DNA of 64,000 nucleotides from Roseobacter weihaiensis (GTDB taxonomy: Bacteria > Pseudomonadota > Alphaproteobacteria > Rhodobacterales > Rhodobacteraceae): positions 18,438-82,437 of the forward strand of contig NZ_JACNMO010000020.1 in the NCBI RefSeq assembly GCF_020622345.1, read 5' to 3'. The notes beneath the pieces are model-generated. The model was not told the DNA's origin. It saw only the letters and a program-made list of their open reading frames with translations, and made no database searches. This document shows positions 35,485 through 43,492 of this stretch, piece after piece (the first letter of the stretch is position 1; each line of letters starts with the position of its first letter). A program made the translations under genes and the position numbers.

Positions 35485-37360
35485 CAGGCGCGATCGCTTT
35501 TGCCTCAGTCTCGCTGTTCGGGCATATTGTGAAGACCCTTGCGAAACGGAGAACAATTTGCCCCACGAGATAACAAGCGAACACGATGCCCTGGTCGCCG
35601 AGTCTTGGGAGCGATGCCGGAGCAAGTATGGCTTGGAGCCCCGCGCAACCAAACCGATCCTTCGCCTGCAACATCAGGAAGTGTCGCAAAGGCTTGAGCG
35701 ACTGAAGGACACAAGCAATCGCATTTTCCGTGAAGTTGACCGTGCCGCTGCAATTGTTCGCAAACGGGGTGGCCTTATGGTGCTTTCGGACGCAGACAGG
35801 ATCGTCGTCAATGTCGTGCAGAGCAAAGCCTATACATCCCGCAAAATGACAGATGGCATCGCCGTCGGAAGCTGTTGGGACGAGAAGATCGCCGGGACCA
35901 ATGGCGTTCACATGGGTCTGCTCTCGGGCCGGCCGTTTACGGTTCGGGGCACCGATCATTACTACAAGGCACTTGAAAGCTTCGCATGTACCTCCGTACC
36001 GATCCTCGATGCTGAAGAGGTGCCGATTGGGTCTCTGACACTCTCTACGATCGATCGAAGGGTGGGAGCCGAGTACGAATTCGCTCAGAACCTACTTGGG
36101 GTAACGGCAAGTCGGATCCACCGAGAACTCTTCCTGAGCAAGCATTCAGATCGGAGAATTCTGAAGGTTGCGCGATCTGGTTTCCCGCCAGCAAGGGAGG
36201 CGCTTCTGGCCATAGACGATGAAGGGTTGGTCTGCGCCGCCTCCTCTCCCGCACTCCAGACACTTGCAGTTTCGGACGCGTCGCAAATCGTGGGCGAGCA
36301 AATTGAGAACTTGCTGGATGTTTCGCTTCACCAGGTGGACGGCGGGCTCGAGCGCACGCGCGTGGGCCTTGTCGATGGGGAAACCCTATTTGCCGAAGGT
36401 GTAGAACTCGAACGCTCTGTTCGGCCCGCGCCTGGGAGGCCCATGACGGCAGTCACCCGGCGTCGGCACCCTGCATTGGACAAGCTAGCCGTTGGCAATC
36501 CATCGCTGAAACGGCAATTAAAACGCGCGGCTCAAGTCCTTGCAGAAGGCGTTCCCGTGCATGTTTGCGGCCCTTTGGGGGCAGGAAAGTCGACTGTGGT
36601 TCAAGCACTGATCGCGCAGACCGACCCGAAACAGGATGTGTTCACGATCAACGCGACCCGCTCCGAACACTTGCAGTCATTCAATGTCGAGGTTCTGGAA
36701 CAGATCTATGCTGGCGCGTGTCTGGAGGATTTGCCCCTTCAAATGCTCGTTATCGAAAACGTCGAGGATCTGCCCCAGTCGGACCAGGAATGCGTGGTCC
36801 AACTCATGGAACGATTGGAGCGTGACGCCGCCAACACCGCCGGATGCGGTGCGCGGAACCTGAGGGTTGTGACCACATCGCGATGCGTTCCTTCTGACAC
36901 GGAGGGCACGCTGCGAGAGGACTTGCTGTCCCATCTAGCTGCAACGACAATCCGACTGGAGCCACTGGAGGCACGGCCTGATCGACGCGCCATCCTCTCT
37001 GCGATTGCGGAACAACTTGCGACCGAGGTGATTGAGATCACCGAAGACACGTGGGCGATATTCGAGCAGTATTCTTGGCCGCGCAATATCCGCGAAGCAT
37101 GGTCCGTCCTGCGCGAGGCTGTTCTGTGTGGCGACGGCCGTCAGATCACGCCGGTTGATCTGCCGGACCACCTTCAAACTGCGTCATCGGTTTCGACGCC
37201 TCTCGGGGCAAAGTCTTACTCCGAAGAGGACAGAATCCGGGACGCACTGAACACAACGTCTTGGAATGTTAGTCTGGCCGCGCGCAATCTTGGAATCGGG
37301 CGCGCGACACTCAATCGGCGCATCGCGCAGCTCAACCTCAAGCGGCCTGGCCGCGCATGA
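35477..37360 (+). CDS. AcoR-like GAF/AAA+/Fis-type regulator without the sigma-54 contact motif
   Basis: 627 residues from the GTG at 35477. That codon lies inside an inverted repeat, so the TTG at 35558, preceded by GGAG, is the likelier start (600 residues). An N-terminal GAF region (GIAVGSCWDEKIAGTNGVH, VRGTDHYYKALESFACTSVPI) is typical of AcoR-type activators. The AAA+ domain has Walker A GPLGAGKS (near 36580) and a Walker B-like MLVIENVEDLP. The GAFTGA loop is absent. The C-terminus is a Fis-type helix-turn-helix (SLAARNLGIGRATLNRRIAQL). It converges on the dehydrogenase operon and probably controls it. Confidence 0.85.
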   Translation: MSHRRDRFCLSLAVRAYCEDPCETENNLPHEITSEHDALVAESWERCRSKYGLEPRATKPILRLQHQEVSQRLERLKDTSNRIFREVDRAAAIVRKRGGLMVLSDADRIVVNVVQSKAYTSRKMTDGIAVGSCWDEKIAGTNGVHMGLLSGRPFTVRGTDHYYKALESFACTSVPILDAEEVPIGSLTLSTIDRRVGAEYEFAQNLLGVTASRIHRELFLSKHSDRRILKVARSGFPPAREALLAIDDEGLVCAASSPALQTLAVSDASQIVGEQIENLLDVSLHQVDGGLERTRVGLVDGETLFAEGVELERSVRPAPGRPMTAVTRRRHPALDKLAVGNPSLKRQLKRAAQVLAEGVPVHVCGPLGAGKSTVVQALIAQTDPKQDVFTINATRSEHLQSFNVEVLEQIYAGACLEDLPLQMLVIENVEDLPQSDQECVVQLMERLERDAANTAGCGARNLRVVTTSRCVPSDTEGTLREDLLSHLAATTIRLEPLEARPDRRAILSAIAEQLATEVIEITEDTWAIFEQYSWPRNIREAWSVLREAVLCGDGRQITPVDLPDHLQTASSVSTPLGAKSYSEEDRIRDALNTTSWNVSLAARNLGIGRATLNRRIAQLNLKRPGRA

Positions 37361-37547
37361 AATTGCGCGGTGGGCCGCTGGGTTCGGGATACCGGCTTTG
37401 CTTAGAAGCTGAGGTGAGCTGTGCATGAACTCTGTCTACGGCCTCAACCATAATCCGTCCGATCCAGCCGAACGACGCGACTGATTAGGTGTTGGGCCAC
37501 GCCAGTGCACATAAGGTGCAGACGCGGCCCAACGGGGAGGAAACCAA

Positions 37548-37910
37548 TCAGAAGCGGTTAAAACCCGCGACGCGTGCGTAATAGGCTGGCTTCACACCAT
37601 CCAACACTTGCCGAATGTATTCGCCAGGTTCCCCGTAGACACTCGCTTTGATCCCGCCAATCGCTTCAAAGAAGCGTCCGGCGTAGTTCTCTGCGAAATT
37701 GCGAACATGGATTTCACCCTGCTCGATGTCTTGGTAGCGTTCGTGGATGTGGCAGGTTTCGTCGTCGTCTGCGAAGTTCCATTCATAAACCAGCGTCCCG
37801 GGCTCATTTTCTGCCTGGGCGACCAGTTCCCACATAACGCTGTTGAAGGTTGACCGGTTTTCAGGCGGCACCCTGACATCGAGAAACACATGGATCGTTT
37901 GATCTGACAT
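37548..37910 (-). CDS. Antibiotic biosynthesis monooxygenase (ABM) fold protein
   Basis: 120 residues of the dimeric alpha/beta barrel type. Landmarks are IHVFLDVRVPPENRSTFNSVM, ELVAQAENEPGTLVYEWNFADD, and the DIEQGEIHVRNFAENY segment. Members include quinol monooxygenases such as YgiN and heme or putative degrading enzymes. Its partner or substrate is unknown. It is the last gene of the seven-gene operon; 38 bases separate it from the TIM-barrel gene. Confidence 0.82.
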   Translation of the reverse strand: MSDQTIHVFLDVRVPPENRSTFNSVMWELVAQAENEPGTLVYEWNFADDDETCHIHERYQDIEQGEIHVRNFAENYAGRFFEAIGGIKASVYGEPGEYIRQVLDGVKPAYYARVAGFNRF

Positions 37911-37948
37911 TCCTTAAACTCCTTTCCCAAGGCTGCGCTCCAAAGAGA

Positions 37949-39031
37949 TCAGCCGCGGTTGTAGAGCGACACCGGTCCGGCAAGCTCCGTCCCGTCGATT
38001 GCGTGGCGCACGTGGTTGATCGATGTCTCGTGGACGTGACGAACGGCCACTTCCATCGGGAAACGGCGCAGCTCTTCCGACAAGATCTCGTTGCCCCAGG
38101 GTCCGTCGTAACCAGAGTCTTTCACCGCTTTGATGAAGCCGATCACGTCGAAGTTGCCTTCACCGAGCGGACGACGCGTGTTCACCGTCAGTTCGATAAA
38201 GCCGGGTGAACCGATACGTTGGAAGAACTGGGCGTACCGCTCATCATTGGTGAGCCAGCCATCGTCCAACTCGATCCCTTTGATGTCACCAGGCTGAAGT
38301 GCTGCGATGTCCTCATAGGAAATGCCTGCGATGTTGTTCACGTGCCATGTGTCGAGGAAGATGCCCCCATTGTCTGGCCCGTCCGTGACAGCCATGGCTT
38401 GGTCGATGGTTTGTCCGTTTGGATCCGGCGGAAGGATTTCCATGCATACGTTCACATCCGATGCCTCGAAATCAGCGCAGAGCGCCCGGAAGTTGCGGTT
38501 GGCCTCTTCCACGGAGACCGGGTTACCAAGGTTGCCGCACTTGAGGTTGGTTGGCTGTAAGATATTGGCGGCTTCGATCAACAGCTCGCGGATGGGCTGC
38601 TCGCCCTGGCGGCGCGCGTCTGATGGATCATGCATCCACTGCGTCAGGAATTCGATCTCATTTGTATCGAGGCCGTTTTCGTCGAGGATGCCTTTCATCC
38701 AGCGGAACTTGTCAGCGTTCGTGCTGCCTGGCGCTTCCCGTTCGAGAATGTAGGCGAGGTCATCGTGGAAAAGGCCCATGCCCTGAAAACCGGCGGCCGC
38801 AACCTGTTCGGCACGGTACTTGAACGGGATCGGGCTCCACATCCGACCGGCAAATGGCACCACGGGACCCATATGGACCCAGCAACTGGCGATGAGCCGG
38901 TGGTTGCCCCCTCCGCTGGTCTGTGCCGTGGCTTTTGTGGCTGCAAATGTGCCAGCTGCCAATGTCCCGACAGCGGCGGCTCCCAAAGCCGCACCCTGCA
39001 GAACGTCGCGTCTGTTCATATCTTTGGTCAT
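37949..39031 (-). CDS. Tat-exported sugar phosphate isomerase/epimerase-like TIM-barrel protein
   Basis: 360 residues. The N-terminus NRRDVLQGAALGAAAVGTLA is a twin-arginine signal, so the protein is exported folded to the periplasm. The body is a xylose-isomerase-like TIM barrel: GFQGMGLFHDDLAYIL, CMEILPPDP (metal Glu), GIFLDTWHVNN (Asp/His), GIELDDGW and ELTVNTRRPLGEGNFD. Its substrate is unknown. It is preceded by GGGAGG and sits within the dehydrogenase operon, which is odd for an exported protein. Confidence 0.88.
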   Translation of the reverse strand: MTKDMNRRDVLQGAALGAAAVGTLAAGTFAATKATAQTSGGGNHRLIASCWVHMGPVVPFAGRMWSPIPFKYRAEQVAAAGFQGMGLFHDDLAYILEREAPGSTNADKFRWMKGILDENGLDTNEIEFLTQWMHDPSDARRQGEQPIRELLIEAANILQPTNLKCGNLGNPVSVEEANRNFRALCADFEASDVNVCMEILPPDPNGQTIDQAMAVTDGPDNGGIFLDTWHVNNIAGISYEDIAALQPGDIKGIELDDGWLTNDERYAQFFQRIGSPGFIELTVNTRRPLGEGNFDVIGFIKAVKDSGYDGPWGNEILSEELRRFPMEVAVRHVHETSINHVRHAIDGTELAGPVSLYNRG

Positions 39032-39075
39032 TTTTTCCTCCCTTTGAGGTTAGTTCTGAGTGGTGCCTTGCGGGG

Positions 39076-39873
39076 TTAGCTCCCGGTTAGCTCCACCCAC
39101 TCCCGACGCGCATCCTCCTCGATGCGCGACATCTCGGTGGCCTCGCCGCTTCTTTGAGCGGTCGATGGCAATTCGAATGGCTTTGAGTTCTTCCTAAGGC
39201 GCGCGAGCAAATCGGAGATGGCGTCAGTGCGTTGCGCGTCGCTTAGCCTGTCACTCAATGCGATGTGTGCCTCGTCTTGCGGGCAAAAACCGGTCCTAAG
39301 GCTGTCTTCAAAGGCCGAGACCGCATTCACAACGTCTGTGATTTCGCAATCGACAAGGATCAGAGCGTGTGCGAGCACCGCCTGACGATCGCTAGATCTG
39401 CATCGACGCCATCTCTGGGCCGTGCCAGCGATTTTGCGCCCCTCGACCAGAACGTTGAAATCGCCGTCGCAGAATGCGCCGTTGGCAGGGCCAACAGATG
39501 CGTCCAGGTCAAAGTTGCGCAATGCAGCGACGATTGGATCGCAGATTGTCGCGTATGCGTTGTCAACGCGCGCACCCTCTGGTAGCTCGAATGCGATTGC
39601 TACGTTTAGGATACCAGGACCCTGGGGAGTGGTCCCGCCGCCTGTCCTACGGATCGCCACCGGCCATCCCCGTGACGCGGATCGTAGTGCTGCGTTCGAA
39701 TAGCCTGCGCGACGTGTGACTTGAGTGGGCACCACCAAGCTTTGGTTCGTTGTCCAAGCCAAACTCGCACGAGAGATTTTGCCCTCCGACACTGCTGTGA
39801 GCATCCCGAGTTCGGCGTTCAAGCCGTCTTCCGCTGTCTCAAAGTGCGTTGGCGTATGTGCGTCAATCCTCAT
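39076..39873 (-). CDS. Lipoate-protein ligase/octanoyltransferase-like protein
   Basis: 265 residues from the ATG at 39873, which overlaps the E2 stop as TGATG. Motifs of the lipoate/biotin protein ligase fold are present: PVAIRRTGGGTTPQGPGILNVAIAF (the RRxGGG box), then FCDGDFNVLVEGRKIAGTAQRW, with the Lys in GRKIAGTAQ acting in catalysis. It would attach lipoate or octanoate to the lipoyl protein encoded two genes upstream. A dedicated ligase in the operon is unusual but seen near some acetoin dehydrogenase loci. Confidence 0.83.
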   Translation of the reverse strand: MRIDAHTPTHFETAEDGLNAELGMLTAVSEGKISRASLAWTTNQSLVVPTQVTRRAGYSNAALRSASRGWPVAIRRTGGGTTPQGPGILNVAIAFELPEGARVDNAYATICDPIVAALRNFDLDASVGPANGAFCDGDFNVLVEGRKIAGTAQRWRRCRSSDRQAVLAHALILVDCEITDVVNAVSAFEDSLRTGFCPQDEAHIALSDRLSDAQRTDAISDLLARLRKNSKPFELPSTAQRSGEATEMSRIEEDARREWVELTGS

Positions 39874-40559
39874 CACGCCGCCTCGATCTCCTCGCAGATC
39901 GCTGTCAGCGCGTCTGCCGCCGGCGCGCCATCAATTGCGCGATGATCGAATGTGAGAGAGAGCCCCATATGTGGACGCAATTCCAAACCACCGTCCTCTC
40001 CCCGAACGGCGCGATCGGTCAGCCGCCCGACACCGAGAATAGCAATCTGAGGTGTATTGATGATCGGCGTGAACTGCTCCACTCGAGACAGACCAAGATT
40101 GCTGACAGTAAAGGTGCCGCCGGTCATTTCGGTCACTGTCAGTTTGTTTGTGCGTGCGCGTGCAACCAAATCCTGCCGCGTGACTCTGAGAGCAGCAGCA
40201 TCTTTTCCTTGGCTCTCGAACATGGCTGGTGCAACGAGCAAGCCGCCATCAAGGGCGATGGCCACTCCGAGATCGATGTTCTCGGAAAGGTGAACCTCTC
40301 GATCTTTTACAATGCCATTGATTTCCGGTCGCTTTGGAATGGCTCGGACGACAGCCTCCAAAATTAGGTCTTCGATTGAAACCTTGATGTCCTTCTCGGC
40401 GAGCTTTGCCTTCTTAGCCAGCAAAGCAGTCGCGTCTGCTGACCCGTGGTGGGTCAGCTGCGCTGCGGTCGCCAAGCTTTCGGACATCTTATCCGCGATC
40501 ATGCCTCGCGCACCGCGTAGGGGAATGACCTTGTTCTGAAGTTGTGTTGCTTGCGACAT
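39873..40559 (-). CDS. 2-oxoacid/acetoin dehydrogenase E2, catalytic domain only
   Basis: 228 residues covering just the acyltransferase core. It starts VIPLRGARGMIADKM and ends with the catalytic DHRAIDGAPAADAL motif (DHRxxDG), with FTVSNLGLSRVEQFTPIIN between. There is no N-terminal lipoyl domain and no E3/E1 peripheral-subunit-binding domain, so it is about half the usual size. The lipoyl domain is the separate gene 14 bases upstream. It belongs to the AcoC/PdhC group. Confidence 0.88.
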   Translation of the reverse strand: MSQATQLQNKVIPLRGARGMIADKMSESLATAAQLTHHGSADATALLAKKAKLAEKDIKVSIEDLILEAVVRAIPKRPEINGIVKDREVHLSENIDLGVAIALDGGLLVAPAMFESQGKDAAALRVTRQDLVARARTNKLTVTEMTGGTFTVSNLGLSRVEQFTPIINTPQIAILGVGRLTDRAVRGEDGGLELRPHMGLSLTFDHRAIDGAPAADALTAICEEIEAA

Positions 40560-40573
40560 TTCGGCGGTCCGCT

Positions 40574-40807
40574 TTATTCGATGGAGGCGATGACATCGCC
40601 CTTGCTGACAACGTCATCGACTTTGCGGCCGAGACGGATGGTGCCTGCTGTCGGAGCTTCGATTTCGTGCTGAACCTTGGCAGTCATGATCTCAGCTATC
40701 AGCATACCTTCAGTGACGCTCGCGCCGTCGCTCACCAGCCACGCTGTCAGTGCCGCTTCTTGGTCTTCTTCCCAAAGGTCCACCGGAATAATTACGTCAG
40801 TCGCCAT
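40574..40807 (-). CDS. Free-standing lipoyl/biotinyl domain protein
   Basis: 77 residues forming a single lipoyl domain: VIIPVDLWEEDQEAALTAWL, then the exposed beta-turn with the target Lys in IMTAKVQHEIEAPTAGTI, and the closing GDVIASIE. It should carry the swinging lipoyl arm of the E2. It is separated from the E2 core gene by 14 bases. A split E2 of this kind is uncommon. Confidence 0.88.
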   Translation of the reverse strand: MATDVIIPVDLWEEDQEAALTAWLVSDGASVTEGMLIAEIMTAKVQHEIEAPTAGTIRLGRKVDDVVSKGDVIASIE

Positions 40808-40876
40808 GCAAGTTTCCTCTGTTCGCAGGCCGCTGCGTGCGGCCTGCGTGGCTAAAGTTGTTGGCAGGATTGCCGG

Positions 40877-41896
40877 TTACGCCGTCTGCAACTCTTTGTA
40901 GGCAGCAACGATTTTTTGAGCGTTGGGCAGACAGAACTGTTCCATCACCCGAGCAAAAGGGATTGGCACGTCCGGATAGGCCACGCGCTTGGGCGGGGCT
41001 TTGAGGTTCGTGATCTCGTTCTCAACAACAGTCGCGATGACCTCAGCGGCAACGCCGTAGCTGGAGTAATCTTCATCGACGACGATCAAGCGGCCTGTTT
41101 TGGCGACCGACTCCCGGATTGTATCCCGATCAAGCGGTACAAGAGACCTCAGATCGACCACCTCGGCCTCTACGCCACCTTCGGCGAGTGTTTCGGCTGC
41201 GCGCAGCGCATGATGTACACCGATGCCAAGGCTAACGATCGTGACGTCTGTGCCTTTGCGGGCAATCGCAGCCTTTCCGATCGGAACAGTGTAGTCTTCC
41301 TCGGGGGTGTGGACGATTGCGCCTTCTTCAGTGCCAAGCCAGCCCATGCCCTGAAGCCCTTTGTGGTACATGTAGACCACAGGACTGTCATCGCGGATCG
41401 CCGCCGTCATAAGGCCCTTGGCATCATATGCGTTCGAGGGCGCGACGACTTTCATACCCGGCAGGTGGGCAAAGGTGCCGTACACACACTGTGAGTGCTG
41501 ACCTGCATCCGAGTACCCACCACCGGTCGAGGTCATAAGCACCATCGGTACTTTGACGCTGCCCCCGGAAAAGTAGATGTTCTTAGCCATCAGGTTGTAG
41601 ATCGCGTCGAAGCAGACCCCGAAGAAGTCCACGAACATCAACTCGACGACGGGTCGCATTCCGTCCATAGCCGCGCCGACAGCTGCGCCAATGAAGGCAG
41701 TCTCCGAGATCGGGGTGTCCCTGATCCGATCGGTTCCAAACTCATCTGCCAGACCGCGGGTGTTTCCGTAGACGCCGCCAAGAGCAGCCAAGTCTTCGCC
41801 CATGACGAACACTTTCTCGTCACGGCGCATTTCCTGAGCCAGGGCCTCGGCCATGGACCGAGCGATTGTTAGCTTGCGTTCATTCGATTGTGTCAT
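40877..41896 (-). CDS. 2-oxoacid/acetoin dehydrogenase E1 beta subunit
   Basis: 339 residues. Transketolase-type pyrimidine-binding and C-terminal domains. Landmarks are KVFVMGEDLAALGGVYGNTRGL, PISETAFIGAAVGAAMDGMRPVVELMFVDF, and GGYSDAGQHSQCVYGTFAHLPGMKVV. This matches AcoB/PdhB of acetoin or branched-chain types. Forms an alpha2beta2 E1 with the upstream gene product in the cytoplasm; the substrate (acetoin or a 2-oxoacid) is not decided by sequence alone. Confidence 0.92.
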   Translation of the reverse strand: MTQSNERKLTIARSMAEALAQEMRRDEKVFVMGEDLAALGGVYGNTRGLADEFGTDRIRDTPISETAFIGAAVGAAMDGMRPVVELMFVDFFGVCFDAIYNLMAKNIYFSGGSVKVPMVLMTSTGGGYSDAGQHSQCVYGTFAHLPGMKVVAPSNAYDAKGLMTAAIRDDSPVVYMYHKGLQGMGWLGTEEGAIVHTPEEDYTVPIGKAAIARKGTDVTIVSLGIGVHHALRAAETLAEGGVEAEVVDLRSLVPLDRDTIRESVAKTGRLIVVDEDYSSYGVAAEVIATVVENEITNLKAPPKRVAYPDVPIPFARVMEQFCLPNAQKIVAAYKELQTA

Positions 41897-41912
41897 GTCT
41901 CGCTCCCTCCCC

Positions 41913-42899
41913 TTAGGCGAACACAGACGTCAAAGCGTCTTCAGGCGCCGGATCATCGCTTTCGCGCGCAAACGCGATCGCTTCATCCACACGGGCCTGG
42001 GATTTTGTTTCAATTTCGTCGAGCGCAGCCTCGGTGGCATCACCGTCAGCAATCAACCGCGCGCGCATTTTCGGGATCGGATCGGCTTCAAAGAGGCCAT
42101 CTTTCTCCCCTTCGGGACGGTAGCCTTCCGCATCACCCATAAAGTGTCCGGCCAGGCGGTAGGTCTCGACTTCAATTAGGGTTGGCCCCTCGCCTGCCCG
42201 CGCCCGTGCGATGGCTTCGCCTGCGATATCATAGATTTTGTAAGGGTCGTTGCCTTCGATGTAATGGCCGGGCACACCATACGCGGCGGCCCGAACATCA
42301 TTACGCTCAACTGCGGTTGACTCGCGCTTTGAAACAGAAATGCCCCAAGCGTTGTCTTCGATGACGCAGATGAAGGGAAGCTTCCACACCGCGGCGAGGT
42401 TCATCGTCTCATGGAATGCACCCTGGTTCACGGCACCCTCGCCGATAAAGGCGACAGCGACGCCGGGCTTCTTCTGCAAGACGCGGGACAACGCCGCGCC
42501 AGCTGCAGGTCCCATCCCTTGGCCGATGATCCCGGAACATGCGAAGTTCACGTCAGGATCAAAAATGTGCATATGACCTCCGCGACCGCCAGACAGTCCG
42601 GTCTTCTTCCCAAAGATCTCGGCAGCCATCCGTTTCAGATCCACACCTTTGGCAATCGCCTGGTGGTGGGGTCGATGCGTGGCAGTGACAATGTCTTCTT
42701 CTTTGAGGTGCGCACACACACCAACGGCGACAGGTTCCTGCCCGTCACTGAGATGCATCTCGCCCGGGATAGTCCCGTTGGCCATGTTGAAGACTGGCGT
42801 TTTTCCCTCGAAGTAGATCTTGGCAATGGCCTCCTCAAAACGGCGACTCGTTACCATGTTCTCATACATCCAGAGAAGTTCGTCGCGTGACGGACTCAT
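41913..42899 (-). CDS. 2-oxoacid/acetoin dehydrogenase E1 alpha subunit (thiamine-PP-dependent)
   Basis: 328 residues. The thiamine diphosphate-binding motif spans VAFIGEGAVNQGAFHETMN to VIEDNAWGIS (GDG...N form, here GEG...DN). The N-terminal part has GKTPVFNMANGTIPGEMHLSDGQEP, and RPHHQAIAKGVD is close to the AcoA-type THRPHH segment. GGGAGG precedes the ATG. It is the first gene of the operon, 117 bases downstream of the HxlR gene. Closest by eye to AcoA. Confidence 0.92.
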   Translation of the reverse strand: MSPSRDELLWMYENMVTSRRFEEAIAKIYFEGKTPVFNMANGTIPGEMHLSDGQEPVAVGVCAHLKEEDIVTATHRPHHQAIAKGVDLKRMAAEIFGKKTGLSGGRGGHMHIFDPDVNFACSGIIGQGMGPAAGAALSRVLQKKPGVAVAFIGEGAVNQGAFHETMNLAAVWKLPFICVIEDNAWGISVSKRESTAVERNDVRAAAYGVPGHYIEGNDPYKIYDIAGEAIARARAGEGPTLIEVETYRLAGHFMGDAEGYRPEGEKDGLFEADPIPKMRARLIADGDATEAALDEIETKSQARVDEAIAFARESDDPAPEDALTSVFA

Positions 42900-43012
42900 A
42901 AGCTTCCTCCCTTGGTCTACCGATTTTCACGGCTTAGTGGCGAAACTTTGGGAAGGTGCACGGCAATTGAGCAAGGCGAAGACGTTAACGGCGCGGTTTT
43001 GCGGCCTTGACC

Positions 43013-43036
43013 TGTCTCAACCTGTCTCGCGAGACA
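43013..43036. promoter_or_regulatory. TGTCTC/GAGACA palindrome upstream of the dehydrogenase operon
   Basis: TGTCTCGCGAGACA (43023-43036) is a perfect 14-base palindrome; TGTCTCA lies just beside it (43013-43019). It sits about 115-140 bases before the E1 alpha start, inside the 3' end of the HxlR gene. This is a typical position for an upstream activator site. The same half-site occurs before the AcoR-like gene. GAGACA also appears twice at 43382-43395. Confidence 0.55.
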
Positions 43037-43388
43037 ATTCGGGGATCTCGGATTGTAAACCTGACTGTCGGCGCTTGAAGTCTTCGCCCCAAGACCGCAT
43101 CGACAGCAGGAGCGGTTCAAGCGTTTGTCCGAACTCGGAAAGGCGGTAATCCACGTGCGGCGGAACCTCCGGGTAAACTGTTCGAATGATTACACCATCC
43201 TCTTCAAGCTCACGGAGTTGTAGGGTGATCATCCTTTGTGTTGCGTTTGGCGTGAGACGGCAAAGCTCACCAAATCTTTTGGGTCCGTCGAGCAGGTGGA
43301 AGAGCAACACAGGCTTCCACCGACCGCCGAGCACGCAAAGGGTTGCTTCGACATCGCATCCGGTCCGCCAATCGTATTTTCGAGACAT
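43017..43388 (-). CDS. HxlR family transcriptional regulator (QorR type)
   Basis: 123 residues from ATG 43388. Core: CDVEATLCVLGGRWKPVLLFHLLDGPKRFGELCRLTPNATQRMIT, then LRELEEDGVIIRTVYPEVPPHVDYRLSEFG. The early Cys (GCDVEATLCVLGG) matches the redox-sensing Cys of DUF24-type regulators such as YodB and QorR. It is divergent from a quinone oxidoreductase gene, with an operator-like palindrome between them. An upstream in-frame extension lacks domain character. Confidence 0.9.
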   Translation of the reverse strand: MSRKYDWRTGCDVEATLCVLGGRWKPVLLFHLLDGPKRFGELCRLTPNATQRMITLQLRELEEDGVIIRTVYPEVPPHVDYRLSEFGQTLEPLLLSMRSWGEDFKRRQSGLQSEIPELSRETG

Positions 43389-43413
43389 TGAGACAGGTTC
43401 CCTTCCAATTTGA

Positions 43414-43433
43414 TACTTACAAAAATGTAGGTA
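43414..43433. promoter_or_regulatory. Candidate HxlR operator
   Basis: TACTTAC-N6-GTAGGTA is an imperfect palindrome (6 of 7 arm positions) in the gap between the divergent HxlR and oxidoreductase genes. Its TAC...GTA edges fit sites of DUF24/HxlR quinone sensors. Confidence 0.5.
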
Positions 43434-43492
43434 CTTGGCATTTTGTCCGTGAATGACACATCTCCGGCAACTTTCAAAGTAAGGAGTCGAAG

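Noticed and set aside
35282..35959. 225-residue minus-strand ORF over the AcoR-like gene start
   Set aside because: It overlaps the GAF domain and the inverted repeat; no domain and no ribosome site.
42900..43016. Sigma-54 promoter before the dehydrogenase operon
   Set aside because: No TGGCAC-N5-TTGC or close variant is present on the relevant strand.
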